Source: Levilactobacillus andaensis
GTDB taxonomy: Bacteria; Bacillota; Bacilli; Lactobacillales; Lactobacillaceae
Length of the DNA: 64,000 nt
NCBI RefSeq assembly: GCF_016861695.1
Contig: NZ_BOLP01000003.1
Location: 186,001 to 250,000, forward strand
Reading direction: 5' to 3'
Shown: piece after piece, positions 49,584-57,470 of the stretch
How the letters are laid out: every line of letters starts with the position of its first letter
Numbering within the stretch: position 1 is the stretch's first letter
Made by a program: the position numbers and the translations under genes
The notes under the pieces: model-generated
What the model was told of the DNA's origin: nothing
Seen by the model: only the letters and a program-made list of their open reading frames with translations
The model's database searches: none

Positions 49584-50315
49584 TTACTCGCGAGCCGCGT
49601 GGTCCTTAGACTTGGCATTGTTTTGGCCGTAGTAGGCGTTGGCGCCGTGCTTGCGGAGGTAGTGCTTGTCCAGCAAGTATTGGGGCAATTCGCGGTTGGC
49701 CCGCGTCAATTGTGCCGTGTGGTAGTCTTCTTCGGCGACCACTTCGAGCACCTTGGCGTTGTAAACGGCCTTGTCAGGAGTTGGGCCCCAAGCAAAAGGA
49801 CCGTGTTGGCTAACCAAGGCAGCGGGAACGGCTTCGTAGTCGATACCGCGTTCGTTGAACGTCTTGACGATCGTCTTCCCCGTGTTGCCTTCGTAATCTT
49901 CTTCGATTTCCTCTTTGGTCAAAGCATCTGCGGCAGGCACATCCCCATAGAAAGTGTCGGCGTGCGTGGTGTTCATGGCTGGAATGTCCATTTTAGCAGC
50001 GGCAAAGGAAACGGCCCAAGGTGAGTGGGTGTGCACGATTCCGCCGATGTTTGGGAAGTGGTTGTACAGGTACGTGTGGGTTGGCGTGTCACTTGAAGGG
50101 TTCATGTTCCCTTCGACGACCTTGCCGTCCTTCACGTTCACAACGACCATGTCTTCTGGCTTCAAGTCGTTGTAGTCGACACCAGAAGGCTTGATGACGT
50201 ACAGACCCTTTTCACGGTCGATACCGGAGACATTCCCCCAAGTAAATGAGACCAGACCTAGTTGTGGTAAACGCATGTTAGCGTCGTAGACTTCTTGTTT
50301 GAGTTTTTCAAGCAT
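49584..50315 (-). CDS. L-ribulose-5-phosphate 4-epimerase (AraD/UlaF/SgbE type)
   Basis: A 243-residue class II aldolase-fold enzyme starting at ATG 50315 (MLEKLKQEVYDAN) after AAGGAG. Zinc ligands His95, His97 and His171, and the catalytic Asp76 and Asp120, fall at exactly the positions used in E. coli AraD: SSDTPTH, GIVHTHSPW, NTTHADTFYGDVP and VSQHGPF. It converts L-ribulose 5-phosphate to D-xylulose 5-phosphate, which enters the phosphoketolase pathway of heterofermenters. Last gene of the leftward operon. Next to a 3-epimerase and no AraA or AraB, so it is more probably the UlaF/SgbE-type copy than an arabinose gene. Confidence 0.95.
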   Translation of the reverse strand: MLEKLKQEVYDANMRLPQLGLVSFTWGNVSGIDREKGLYVIKPSGVDYNDLKPEDMVVVNVKDGKVVEGNMNPSSDTPTHTYLYNHFPNIGGIVHTHSPWAVSFAAAKMDIPAMNTTHADTFYGDVPAADALTKEEIEEDYEGNTGKTIVKTFNERGIDYEAVPAALVSQHGPFAWGPTPDKAVYNAKVLEVVAEEDYHTAQLTRANRELPQYLLDKHYLRKHGANAYYGQNNAKSKDHAARE

Positions 50316-50376
50316 AGTTTGTTCGCTCCTTATTTTTAAGTGATATTTTGGTGTATGCGGCAATTTTCAGCCATGT

Positions 50377-50390
50377 GTACCGGTTAACGT
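50377..50390. promoter_or_regulatory. Imperfect LacI-type operator inside the operon
   Basis: TGTACCGGTTAACG resembles one half of the GTTAA-N-CG-N-TTAAC palindrome. It lies in the 107-bp gap before the 4-epimerase gene. Confidence 0.4.
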
Positions 50391-50422
50391 AGACACACTG
50401 ACCCCATTATTTTTCTGCGAAA

Positions 50423-51301
50423 CTAGTCGGCGATAGCTTCTTGTTCAATACCAACTTTGGCAAAGAGGTCGTCGAAGAACTGCTTAGCCTTCTTGATCTC
50501 ACCAACGGGATCGGCCGTTGTGCCCGTCCACATTTCAACGGTGTAGCTCCCGGAGTAGTCAAGCCGCGCTAACATCCGCAGGCAGCCCTCGAAGTCCACA
50601 CAGCCTTCGCCGAATGGGACTTCCTTGAACTGGCCCTTGAACGTTGGCGTAACGGCTAACGTGTCCTTCAGATGGACGGCCGCAACGTCTTCTAAGTTGT
50701 TCTCCAGGTCTTCGGCAACGTTGTTTTCTGGCCAAGCGCTGATGTTCCCCAGGTCAGGGTAACCCTGTAAGAAGGGACTCTTGATCATGGTCTTGTAATG
50801 GGCGATTTTGGTCAGAGAGTTGATGAATGGGTCGTCCATCGTTTCAATGGATAGCGTAACCAGCTTCTTAGCGGCCATTTCGACACACTTGCGCAGGTTT
50901 TCCACGAAGTATTCGCGGCTTTCGACCGTCTTCTTTTCGTAGTAAACGTCATAACCGGCCAACTGGATATTCTTGATGCCCAGGTCAACGGCGAGGTCGA
51001 TGGCCTTTTGCATGACTTCCAGTGACTTGGCGCGGATAGCGGGGTCAGCGGAGCCTAATGGGTAGCGGCGATGGCCGGACAACATCAACGTATTGATGCG
51101 GCTATTCGTTTCCCACATGGCGTTTCTGAAGTCGGCGCGTTGGTCACGCGTCCAGTCCAGCCGGGCTAACCGTTCGTCACTTTCATCGATAGAGAATTCC
51201 AAAAAGTTAAAGCCTAATTCATGAACTAGGTTAAACTTTTCTTTCCAAGTTAAATCTTGGGGTAATGCTTTTTCGTAAATGCCTAATGCGTTAACTGTCA
51301 C
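50423..51301 (-). CDS. L-ribulose/L-xylulose-5-phosphate 3-epimerase (UlaE/SgbU type)
   Basis: A 292-residue TIM-barrel enzyme. The chosen start is GTG 51301, six bases after AAGGAGC; it overlaps the kinase stop codon in a GTGA arrangement, which means tight coupling. Metal and catalytic residues of the UlaE family appear as Glu153 (SIETMDDPF), Asp183 (YPDLGNISAW), His210 and Glu256 (TVEMWTG). The N-terminal GIYEKALP and the segment LMLSGHRRYPLGS are diagnostic. It converts L-xylulose 5-phosphate to L-ribulose 5-phosphate, the step before the 4-epimerase. Confidence 0.95.
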   Translation of the reverse strand: MTVNALGIYEKALPQDLTWKEKFNLVHELGFNFLEFSIDESDERLARLDWTRDQRADFRNAMWETNSRINTLMLSGHRRYPLGSADPAIRAKSLEVMQKAIDLAVDLGIKNIQLAGYDVYYEKKTVESREYFVENLRKCVEMAAKKLVTLSIETMDDPFINSLTKIAHYKTMIKSPFLQGYPDLGNISAWPENNVAEDLENNLEDVAAVHLKDTLAVTPTFKGQFKEVPFGEGCVDFEGCLRMLARLDYSGSYTVEMWTGTTADPVGEIKKAKQFFDDLFAKVGIEQEAIAD

Positions 51302-52830
51302 TGTTCTGCTCCTTCTTGAAATGCCTTGAGACTGCTCCAACTACCGTCCAACGCCGTCAATAATGAGACGTAAGCGGCATACTTCTGATCGTAAATTTTC
51401 ACTTGGTCAGCGCGCGGTTCGTAACGAGCCTTGACGCGCGACATCTTCGCCGCGGCTTCTTCCAAGGTCGCATACTGACCACTGCCGACAGCCGAGGTGA
51501 TGGCGCCACCCAGTCCACCGAGTTCGTTGGATTCGACCAACTCGATTGGCAGGTTCAGGATATCCGCAAACATTTGGACCCAGCTGGGGGAGTTCGTGCC
51601 CCCACCGGACATCCGGACGACCTGTGGCTGGTGACCCAGCACCTTCAGCAGGGACTGCACGTGGTAGCGGTGGGCAAAGGCAATGCCCTCGTAGACCGCA
51701 CGCACCATTTCGGATTTCGTGGTGTTACTGCGCAGACCGATAAAGGACCCGGTCGCTTCGGGGTCGGTGTTGCTTCCATATAAGAATGGGAAATAGATCA
51801 GCTTGGCAAAGGTAGCGTCCGTGTTCTGGAGGAACACTTCGAGGTCGTCATAAATTGACTTGCCTTGTGCCTTGGCGTCGCGGGTCTCGGCGGTCATTAA
51901 CATCTTGATAATGATGGCCAGGTTCCCGGCGGAAGTCGGACTCGAGGCTTCGATCAGCTTCTTGCCGGTCGGGAAGATCGAGTTCATCAAGCCGCTGTCT
52001 TCTGGCGCCATGGTATCGTTCGGGAAGATGTTCATGTTCCAGGTCCCGGCAATCAGACTGAATTTATCGTTGTCCAAGACGCCGGTCGCGATGGCACAGG
52101 CATCGATGTCGAACATGCCGCCAAATACGGGCGTGCCGGCCTTGATACCCGTCATCTTTTCAGCTGCCGGTGAGACGACTCCACACTGATCCGTGGCGTG
52201 GACCAATTTTGGCATCTTATCGAACATCTCCGGAATACCGAAGAAGTCGAAGAGTCGTTGGTCGTAAGTTTCAGTATCTAAATTGACAAAGTTATTGCCG
52301 GACGCGTCGCCAATTTCTTGGTAAACGTCGCCCGTGATCAGAAAACGAATGAAGTCCTTGTTGGACAACACGGCGCCAATCTCAGCGTAGTTTTCTGGTT
52401 CGTGATCCTTGAGCCACCGTAAAATAACCGGGGCTTGGCTAGGCATCACGTGTTGGTGGCTGATGGCAAAAATATCGCTAACGCTACTTTCAAAGGTCGT
52501 TGCGAGTTTCTCGGCACGGCTGTCGGCCGATAAGATGCCATCCATGAAGATCTGCTGGTCGTGGTCGAGGACATAGAGTCCCTTCCCATGGCCGACCGTC
52601 GAAATTCCGCTAATTTGGTCACCCGTTAAATGGGCCTTGGCCAGCGCATCGTGCGCCGCCGCTCCCAGAGCCTGCCACAGCTCGCCGAGGTTCGTTTCGT
52701 GGAATCCCGTCTTGCGTTCGCGGTTCTTCGTGGGAAAAGCGGAGACCGCTAATTGGGCCCCCTGGTCGTTAAAGATGGCCACTTTGGTGTTGGTGCCACC
52801 GTTATCGATCGTTAAAAAGTAGCTTGCCAT
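51298..52830 (-). CDS. FGGY-family carbohydrate kinase (L-xylulose / 3-keto-L-gulonate kinase type)
   Basis: A 510-residue FGGY kinase starting at ATG 52830 (MASYFLTIDN) after AAGGAG. The phosphate loop is FLTIDNGGTNTKVAIF. The hinge and C-terminal signature read VRMSGGGTNSPSWVQMFADI with ESNELGGLGGAITSAVGSG, and GIAFAHRYHVQSLL is also typical. In E. coli LyxK phosphorylates L-xylulose and 3-keto-L-gulonate. Together with the two epimerases downstream it makes a route from an L-ketose or keto-acid to D-xylulose 5-phosphate. The exact substrate is inferred. Confidence 0.9.
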   Translation of the reverse strand: MASYFLTIDNGGTNTKVAIFNDQGAQLAVSAFPTKNRERKTGFHETNLGELWQALGAAAHDALAKAHLTGDQISGISTVGHGKGLYVLDHDQQIFMDGILSADSRAEKLATTFESSVSDIFAISHQHVMPSQAPVILRWLKDHEPENYAEIGAVLSNKDFIRFLITGDVYQEIGDASGNNFVNLDTETYDQRLFDFFGIPEMFDKMPKLVHATDQCGVVSPAAEKMTGIKAGTPVFGGMFDIDACAIATGVLDNDKFSLIAGTWNMNIFPNDTMAPEDSGLMNSIFPTGKKLIEASSPTSAGNLAIIIKMLMTAETRDAKAQGKSIYDDLEVFLQNTDATFAKLIYFPFLYGSNTDPEATGSFIGLRSNTTKSEMVRAVYEGIAFAHRYHVQSLLKVLGHQPQVVRMSGGGTNSPSWVQMFADILNLPIELVESNELGGLGGAITSAVGSGQYATLEEAAAKMSRVKARYEPRADQVKIYDQKYAAYVSLLTALDGSWSSLKAFQEGAEQ

Positions 52831-52849
52831 GTTCAGCCACACTCCTTAT

Positions 52850-53851
52850 TTATAGGTTAATTGCGTACACTGCGACCTGGTTGGCTTCACGGTTGGCAGA
52901 CAGCAGGTAGGTTTGACCGTTCTTATTGTAGACCGTGACGTTGCTTGGCCCCATCTTTTCGTCGATCAATTGGGCGTCTAATTTGTCGCTCGTGATCAAT
53001 TCAAGGTTTTGTTTGCCAGCACGCCAGCCGAAGATGAAGTAATCGCGGTCGCCCAACTTACCACCCCAGATAGCGTGGCCAAATGGCGTGTCCGCTTCAC
53101 TGCGGGAAATCGTGTTGAAGTTGTGGTCGGAAACGCGAAGATAAGGGCCGTGGAAGCCTTCGATGGTCAGGTATTCTTCTTCGCCATCCTGATTGATGTC
53201 GGCACTGAAGATGTCGGACGTTTCAACGTCGGATAATTGCGTTAACTGCCAGTCGGTGTCAGCGGTTGGTGGCACGAGCTTGAAGATACCTTGGACACCG
53301 GTGATCAAGGAGTAGCCGTCCATGCGCTTGTAGCCGTGGTTCTTGGTCAAACGGAAATCGAGGGCGTGCAGGTCATCGACCGTTTCGGTAGCGTCGTTGT
53401 ATTCGCCGACCCAAACTTTACCGGGATCAGTCCAGTCGTCCGTGTCCTTCTTGGAGTTGGCGATGGAGCAGCCCACGTACCAGTAGCCGGAACCGTCGTA
53501 CTTAGGGAGGATGTCAAACCGGTGAACGTAAGGGAAATCGCCCACGATGGTTTGGTCCCAGTCGGTCCCGTTAAAGGTTTCCTTAACGATCCGGCAAGCG
53601 GCAGAGTTGAAGCCAGGGTAGAACCGTTGAGTGGCTAAGAAGTTCAACGTCCCAGGGATTTGGACCATGGTCATGGTTCCCCCAACGTCAGGCCAAACGG
53701 TCGTCCGGGCAAAGTCGTTGTTCAAATCGTACGCGTAGCAAGGCTTCTTCTCTTCGGAAGCCACAACGATATAGTCTTTATCGTCGTGTTGTAGCCGCAT
53801 GATTGCGTAACAGTGATCTAAGTCATCTTTAAAAATCTTATCGAATTTCAC
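52850..53851 (-). CDS. Cytosolic beta-propeller-like protein of unknown role, first gene of the pentulose operon
   Basis: A 333-residue protein with no signal peptide or membrane segment. It starts at GTG 53851 after GGAGGAACAACT. The sequence is a series of short beta-strand units: HCYAIMRLQHDDKDYIVVAS, WPDVGGTMTMVQIPGTLNFL, FPYVHRFDILPKYDGSGYWY, IFSADINQDGEEEYLTIEGF and FGHAIWGGKLGDRDYFIFGW. The last two units have D-x-N-x-D-G-like and FG-GAP-like elements. I do not recognise a named family. Promoter, operator and operon position tie it to sugar-acid catabolism. It could be a lactonase, lyase, dehydratase or the missing decarboxylation-step enzyme. Conserved candidate His and Asp residues are scattered, with no clear motif. 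Confidence 0.8.
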   Translation of the reverse strand: MKFDKIFKDDLDHCYAIMRLQHDDKDYIVVASEEKKPCYAYDLNNDFARTTVWPDVGGTMTMVQIPGTLNFLATQRFYPGFNSAACRIVKETFNGTDWDQTIVGDFPYVHRFDILPKYDGSGYWYVGCSIANSKKDTDDWTDPGKVWVGEYNDATETVDDLHALDFRLTKNHGYKRMDGYSLITGVQGIFKLVPPTADTDWQLTQLSDVETSDIFSADINQDGEEEYLTIEGFHGPYLRVSDHNFNTISRSEADTPFGHAIWGGKLGDRDYFIFGWRAGKQNLELITSDKLDAQLIDEKMGPSNVTVYNKNGQTYLLSANREANQVAVYAINL

Positions 53852-53882
53852 AGTTGTTCCTCCATTTGTGTTTTTTCTTGTA

Positions 53883-53939
53883 GTTAACCGGTTAACAATA
53901 GTCGAGTATTATCTTACGGTTTCTAATTTTAAATGTCAA
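53883..53939 (-). promoter_or_regulatory. Promoter and operator of the pentulose operon
   Basis: Minus strand: consensus -35 TTGACA (53934-53939), 17-bp spacer, -10 TAAGAT (53911-53916). Downstream of the start lies the perfect palindrome GTTAACCGGTTAAC (53883-53896), a third copy of the LacI-type operator. Confidence 0.88.
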
Positions 53940-53970
53940 TTGTGGGTGGCGCGCGTTAAGCGTTAGCTGG

Positions 53971-54160
53971 TCGCACTCCGGCTGCCAGGGATTCCGCCTG
54001 CTGTGGGGTCGCTTCCAACCCTCAGACCCGGGTTTCCAGCTCGACTTTAAGCCGCGAAGAACCCGCGTCTAAAAGCTCGTCCCATGCTGTAAGCTGATTG
54101 AGAAACATCAGCTAACACCATCGACACAGCTGGCTACATCCCTGGCCTCCTACGGCTTAG
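53971..54160 (-). repeat. Family B multi-hairpin repeat, copy B8
   Basis: Plus-strand reading TCGCACTCCGGCTGCCAGGG to CTACATCCCTGGCCTCCTAC. Upstream of the propeller operon promoter. Confidence 0.8.
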
Positions 54161-54311
54161 GTAGTGCGTTGCCACAATGGACGTTGACTGCCTGGCCAAC
54201 TGAATTTAGCGGAAAGCCAACAACATCGCCGGTGATCATTTTCTACCATAGACTCGTTGTAGCCCGGGGAGTTGAACCCCGTTGGGAAGTGAAGCACAGC
54301 AGCCCTTTTCA

Positions 54312-54510
54312 TTTCCAACGCCACCTCAGTCGAAGGCGGTCAGGGACGTAACCCCGTGCCGGTGTTCTTAGGTCGGCCGTACTTGCCGGCCTTAGAACAC
54401 GGGCCGAGCTTTGAGACTTGACCTTTGAGGCTCAAAGTCGCCCTGAAGACTCATGTTCTTCGAGGCTTCAGGTCTGCTCCACCGAGTGGAGTCCCTGACC
54501 GCCGAAGACG
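54312..54510 (+). repeat. Multi-hairpin repeat, variant D
   Basis: Outer arms GGCGGTCAGGGAC / GTCCCTGACCGCC; inner stems GTGTTCTTAGG / CCTTAGAACAC, CTTTGAG / CTCAAAG and CCTGAAGACTC / GAGGCTTCAGG. Same three-hairpin plan as families A and B. Confidence 0.75.
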
Positions 54511-54535
54511 AAAACCGAGAGGCAAGGTTAGAAAT

Positions 54536-54577
54536 GACAAAAGGGATTGGCGAAGCTTAGCTCCCCCAATCCCTTTA
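54536..54577 (-). terminator. Terminator of the hydroxyacid dehydrogenase gene
   Basis: Minus-strand stem AAAGGGATTGG / CCAATCCCTTT, followed by TTG. Confidence 0.75.
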
Positions 54578-54585
54578 CACGAAGA

Positions 54586-55542
54586 CTAAGCGTTTACGTG
54601 GTTAAGTGCTTTACCGTCGTTGATGAATGAAATTAAGTTCTTGGAAGCTTCTTGCGCGATAGCAATCCGTGCTTCTAAAGTCCCAGTCCCAGCATGTGGG
54701 GACATGATGACGTTGTCTAAGGCCCGTAAGTCGGCGGAAACGTTTGGTTCGTTTTCGAAGACGTCTAAGCCGGCACCGGCAATTTCGCCGTTCTTCAAAG
54801 CGTCAACCAGGTCAGCTTCCTTAACCAAGACACCACGAGCGGCGTTGATCAAGTAAGCGGTGTTCTTCATCTTGCCGAAGACATCGGCGTTGAAAATACC
54901 AACCGTAGATGGTAAGGCTGGGGCGTGTAACGTGATCACATCGGCCGTCTTAACTAACGTGTCGAAATCAACGTATTTAACATCCAGCTTCTTTTCCAAG
55001 TCGCTGTCGAGTTGACGAACGTCATTGTAGATAACCTTCATGCCCAAGGCTTGGCAGAAACGACCAACTTCGGAACCGATACGACCCATGCCGTAGATCC
55101 CAAGGGTCTTGCCTTGAAGGCTCATGCCCATGTACTTCTTTTCGGAAACGTCCATCCAGTTGCCTTCACGAACAACCTTGTCGTAGAAGAACAAACGACG
55201 AACCGTTGCCAAGAGTAAAGCAAAGGTCATTTCAGCGGTTGGAACCCGGACGCCCATTGGGCAGTTAGAAACGACGATGCCCTTTTCCTTAGCGTAGGCG
55301 ATGTCAACGTGGTCAAACCCAACACCGTTAGTCGTGATGATCTTCAGGTTCTTACCGGCATCAATCAATTCGCGGTCGGCCTTCGTTCCCATTAACAGCA
55401 AGCCATCAAAGTCGGCTAAGTTGTTTAAGATCCATTCGCGGGTTTCCTTTTCGGGGTCGTAAGTGACGTCAAAGGCTGCACGTAAATCAGTCAAACCTTC
55501 TTCAGGGATGATTCCGGTAACTAGAACTTTTGCTTTACTCAT
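54586..55542 (-). CDS. D-isomer-specific 2-hydroxyacid dehydrogenase (2-ketogluconate / diketogulonate reductase-like)
   Basis: A 318-residue NAD(P)-dependent enzyme. The cofactor motif is GIYGMGRIGSEVGR. Catalytic residues are Arg236 (NAARGVLV), Glu265 (DVFENEP) and His283 (SPHAGTGT). It resembles GhrB/TkrA-type reductases that reduce glyoxylate, hydroxypyruvate, 2-keto-D-gluconate or 2,5-diketogluconate. Codon bias suggests high expression. A perfect cre and LacI-type operators lie upstream, as for the other units of this island, so it belongs to the same regulon. In the yia pathway the first step is reduction of 2,3-diketo-L-gulonate by the unrelated enzyme YiaK, and this protein could fill that role. 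The start ATG follows AAGGAG. Confidence 0.92.
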   Translation of the reverse strand: MSKAKVLVTGIIPEEGLTDLRAAFDVTYDPEKETREWILNNLADFDGLLLMGTKADRELIDAGKNLKIITTNGVGFDHVDIAYAKEKGIVVSNCPMGVRVPTAEMTFALLLATVRRLFFYDKVVREGNWMDVSEKKYMGMSLQGKTLGIYGMGRIGSEVGRFCQALGMKVIYNDVRQLDSDLEKKLDVKYVDFDTLVKTADVITLHAPALPSTVGIFNADVFGKMKNTAYLINAARGVLVKEADLVDALKNGEIAGAGLDVFENEPNVSADLRALDNVIMSPHAGTGTLEARIAIAQEASKNLISFINDGKALNHVNA

Positions 55543-55606
55543 GGTGTATTCTCCTTAGAAATATTTTTTAATTGAACTGCCTAACCATAATTTAAATTGC
55601 ACGCTA

Positions 55607-55620
55607 GTAATACGGTTAAC
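55607..55620. promoter_or_regulatory. Imperfect LacI-type operator
   Basis: GTAATACGGTTAAC, matching most positions of the palindrome, 65 bp upstream of the dehydrogenase gene. Confidence 0.45.
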
Positions 55621-55698
55621 AAAAATCGTTGTTGTCGGCCATCTTCTTTTTAAAGGAAGAACGATTGCCGCTAAGCCAGTAGCTTTAACGTCACTAGA

Positions 55699-55713
55699 AG
55701 CAAGCGGTTTCAA
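55699..55713 (-). promoter_or_regulatory. cre site upstream of the dehydrogenase gene
   Basis: Minus-strand TTGAAACCGCTTGCT fits the cre consensus WTGNAANCGNWNNCW at every position. Confidence 0.75.
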
Positions 55714-55767
55714 CCTTTTGTAAAAAAATATGGCTACCGTGATGAATTAGTGGTAATCTTAAACGTG

Positions 55768-55781
55768 GTTAAGCGCTTAAC
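55768..55781. promoter_or_regulatory. LacI-type operator
   Basis: GTTAAGCGCTTAAC, a perfect palindrome and full match to the motif at 46170 and 53883. It lies between the dehydrogenase and the LacI gene. The rest of 55543-56169 has no gene. Confidence 0.8.
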
Positions 55782-56169
55782 TACCTTACAAATGAATTCT
55801 ATAGCTATCTCGCAAGTTTGTCAATCACTTCTCGCGAATGAATGTGAATCTTTTACCATTTCACAACATGACTGACGCCGAAAATGGTTACCAACCCCGT
55901 CGCAATAAGAAAGCGGTTCATCCGTACATAACTAAATTTCACAATTTCTCTTTAATGACGGCCATTGCGGTAGTATTTAAAGTTAACCTAGTGGTAGAAT
56001 TAGTTAACAACATAACCTACAAAAAAATAGTATAAAAATTGCATGCTGACAACGGTTTCAAACCGCCAAGCATGCTAAAATGATGATATGTTAATCAACA
56101 GACGATAATTTCAATCGTGGGTGCTCCGTCCCCGCGATCAAGACTAACGGAACTCAGTGGAGGCTCATT

Positions 56170-57180
56170 TTGGAAAAATTTACCATTAAAGACATTGCGA
56201 AGCTTGGAGAGGTCTCCACAGCTACCGTTTCGAACTTTCTAAACGGAAACTACGCGAAAATGTCCGTCGCAACCCGCGACAAACTGGCCGGCATCATTAA
56301 TAAAACGGATTACCACCCCAGTACCACAGCGCGGAACCTCGCGAAAAACGAAAACAAAACGATTGGCATCTCGGTCGCCGACATCACCAACCCGTTCACC
56401 TCACCGGTTATTTCCGGTCTGTCCGAACGCTGCGAAAAGTACGGCTATAAGATGGTCTTTACCAACTCGAATAACGACGAGCGCCGGGAGGTTGAAAATA
56501 TCAATCGCCTACGCGAAGAGGAAGTTGCCGGTTTGATCATTGACCCGGTCAACCCCGACAGTAGCATTTACAACCAGTTGTCCAACACCTACACGGTCAT
56601 CGTCGACCGGCAAGCGCGGCGCAACATGGTCGATACCATCGTGACCGACAACATGAATTCCGTCGACACCATGGTCAAGAAGATGGTCGCCAAGGGTTAC
56701 GACGACCTCTACTTCGTGAGCTGGCCGCTCGATGGCGTGAGCACCCGGCTGAATCGCTATGCCGGCTTCAAGCTCGCCACGAACTATTTGAACGATGACC
56801 ACCTGATCACGGTGCCCTACAACACATCGCTCAACAAGAGTAGCGACTTCGACCAAACGCTGGAAAACATCCTAGCAAATAAGGGCGACAAGAAAATTGG
56901 CTTCTTCACCATGAACTCCCGGACGTTGCTCCAACTGTTGAAGTCGGCTCAACGGCTCAATTATAACTACGCCGAGGACTTTGGCGTGGCGACCTACGAA
57001 GAGTTCGAGTGGATGCAGCTGATGAATCCCGGTATCAGTTGTGTGCGGCAAGATTCCTTTGCCATCGGCTGTGCCGCCATGGATCTCCTGAAGGAAAAGT
57101 TGGAGACCAAGTACGACAACGAACCCGAACCCCAGGTCAAGTTGATTCCGACCGACCTGATTGTGCGGGACAGTTTCTAA
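56170..57180 (+). CDS. LacI-family regulator (KdgR-like) of the sugar-acid island
   Basis: A 336-residue LacI-type protein starting at TTG 56170 after GTGGAGG. The DNA-binding domain reads FTIKDIAKLGEVSTATVSNF, then LNGNYAKMSVATRDKLAGII and YHPSTTARNLAKNENKTIGI. In the hinge-core boundary, SVADITNPFTSPVISGLSER is typical of the KdgR branch. The C-terminal domain has ITDNMNSVDTMVKK-like ligand-site segments and LIPTDLIVRDSF. KdgR relatives respond to keto-sugar acids. The repeated GTTAA-N-CG-N-TTAAC palindrome at four or more places in 46170-55781 makes it the likely local regulator. The gene is monocistronic. Confidence 0.9.
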   Translation: MEKFTIKDIAKLGEVSTATVSNFLNGNYAKMSVATRDKLAGIINKTDYHPSTTARNLAKNENKTIGISVADITNPFTSPVISGLSERCEKYGYKMVFTNSNNDERREVENINRLREEEVAGLIIDPVNPDSSIYNQLSNTYTVIVDRQARRNMVDTIVTDNMNSVDTMVKKMVAKGYDDLYFVSWPLDGVSTRLNRYAGFKLATNYLNDDHLITVPYNTSLNKSSDFDQTLENILANKGDKKIGFFTMNSRTLLQLLKSAQRLNYNYAEDFGVATYEEFEWMQLMNPGISCVRQDSFAIGCAAMDLLKEKLETKYDNEPEPQVKLIPTDLIVRDSF

Positions 57181-57194
57181 GTTGAATTCGATTT

Positions 57195-57227
57195 AGGTGC
57201 CGCAGGATTTCTGCTGGCACCTTTTTT
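57195..57227 (+). terminator. Terminator of the LacI gene
   Basis: Stem AGGTGCC / GGCACCT with inner GCAG / CTGC and six T. Confidence 0.88.
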
Positions 57228-57264
57228 GTCTTGTCTTAAACCCAATGTAGTTGAGGACTTCCGC

Positions 57265-57291
57265 ACTACGGCTGCCAGGGATTCCGCCACG
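57265..57291 (-). repeat. Family B end fragment
   Basis: CGCACTACGGCTGCCAGGGA followed by TTCCGCC, the terminal arm of family B only. Confidence 0.6.
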
Positions 57292-57416
57292 ACAACTGAT
57301 TAGACTAAGAACGGCATATTGCAACAAGTTTTGAAAGTCTATCATAGCCTTCAACTACTATCAAATAGCGTAGTCCGATTGTACAATCAGCCAGCATTTA
57401 CAGTCCATAACACGTC

Positions 57417-57457
57417 AAAAAAGCAGCGGACCCGCCATTCCGGCTAGTCCGCTGCTT
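57417..57457 (-). terminator. Terminator of the thiW gene
   Basis: Minus-strand stem AAGCAGCGGACTAG / GGGTCCGCTGCTT followed by TTTTTG. Confidence 0.85.
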
Positions 57458-57470
57458 AGGATTTAAGTTG

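Noticed and set aside
49584-50315. Calling the 4-epimerase gene araD of an arabinose operon
   Set aside because: There is no araA or araB nearby, and it is coupled with an UlaE-type 3-epimerase and LyxK-type kinase, which points to another pathway.
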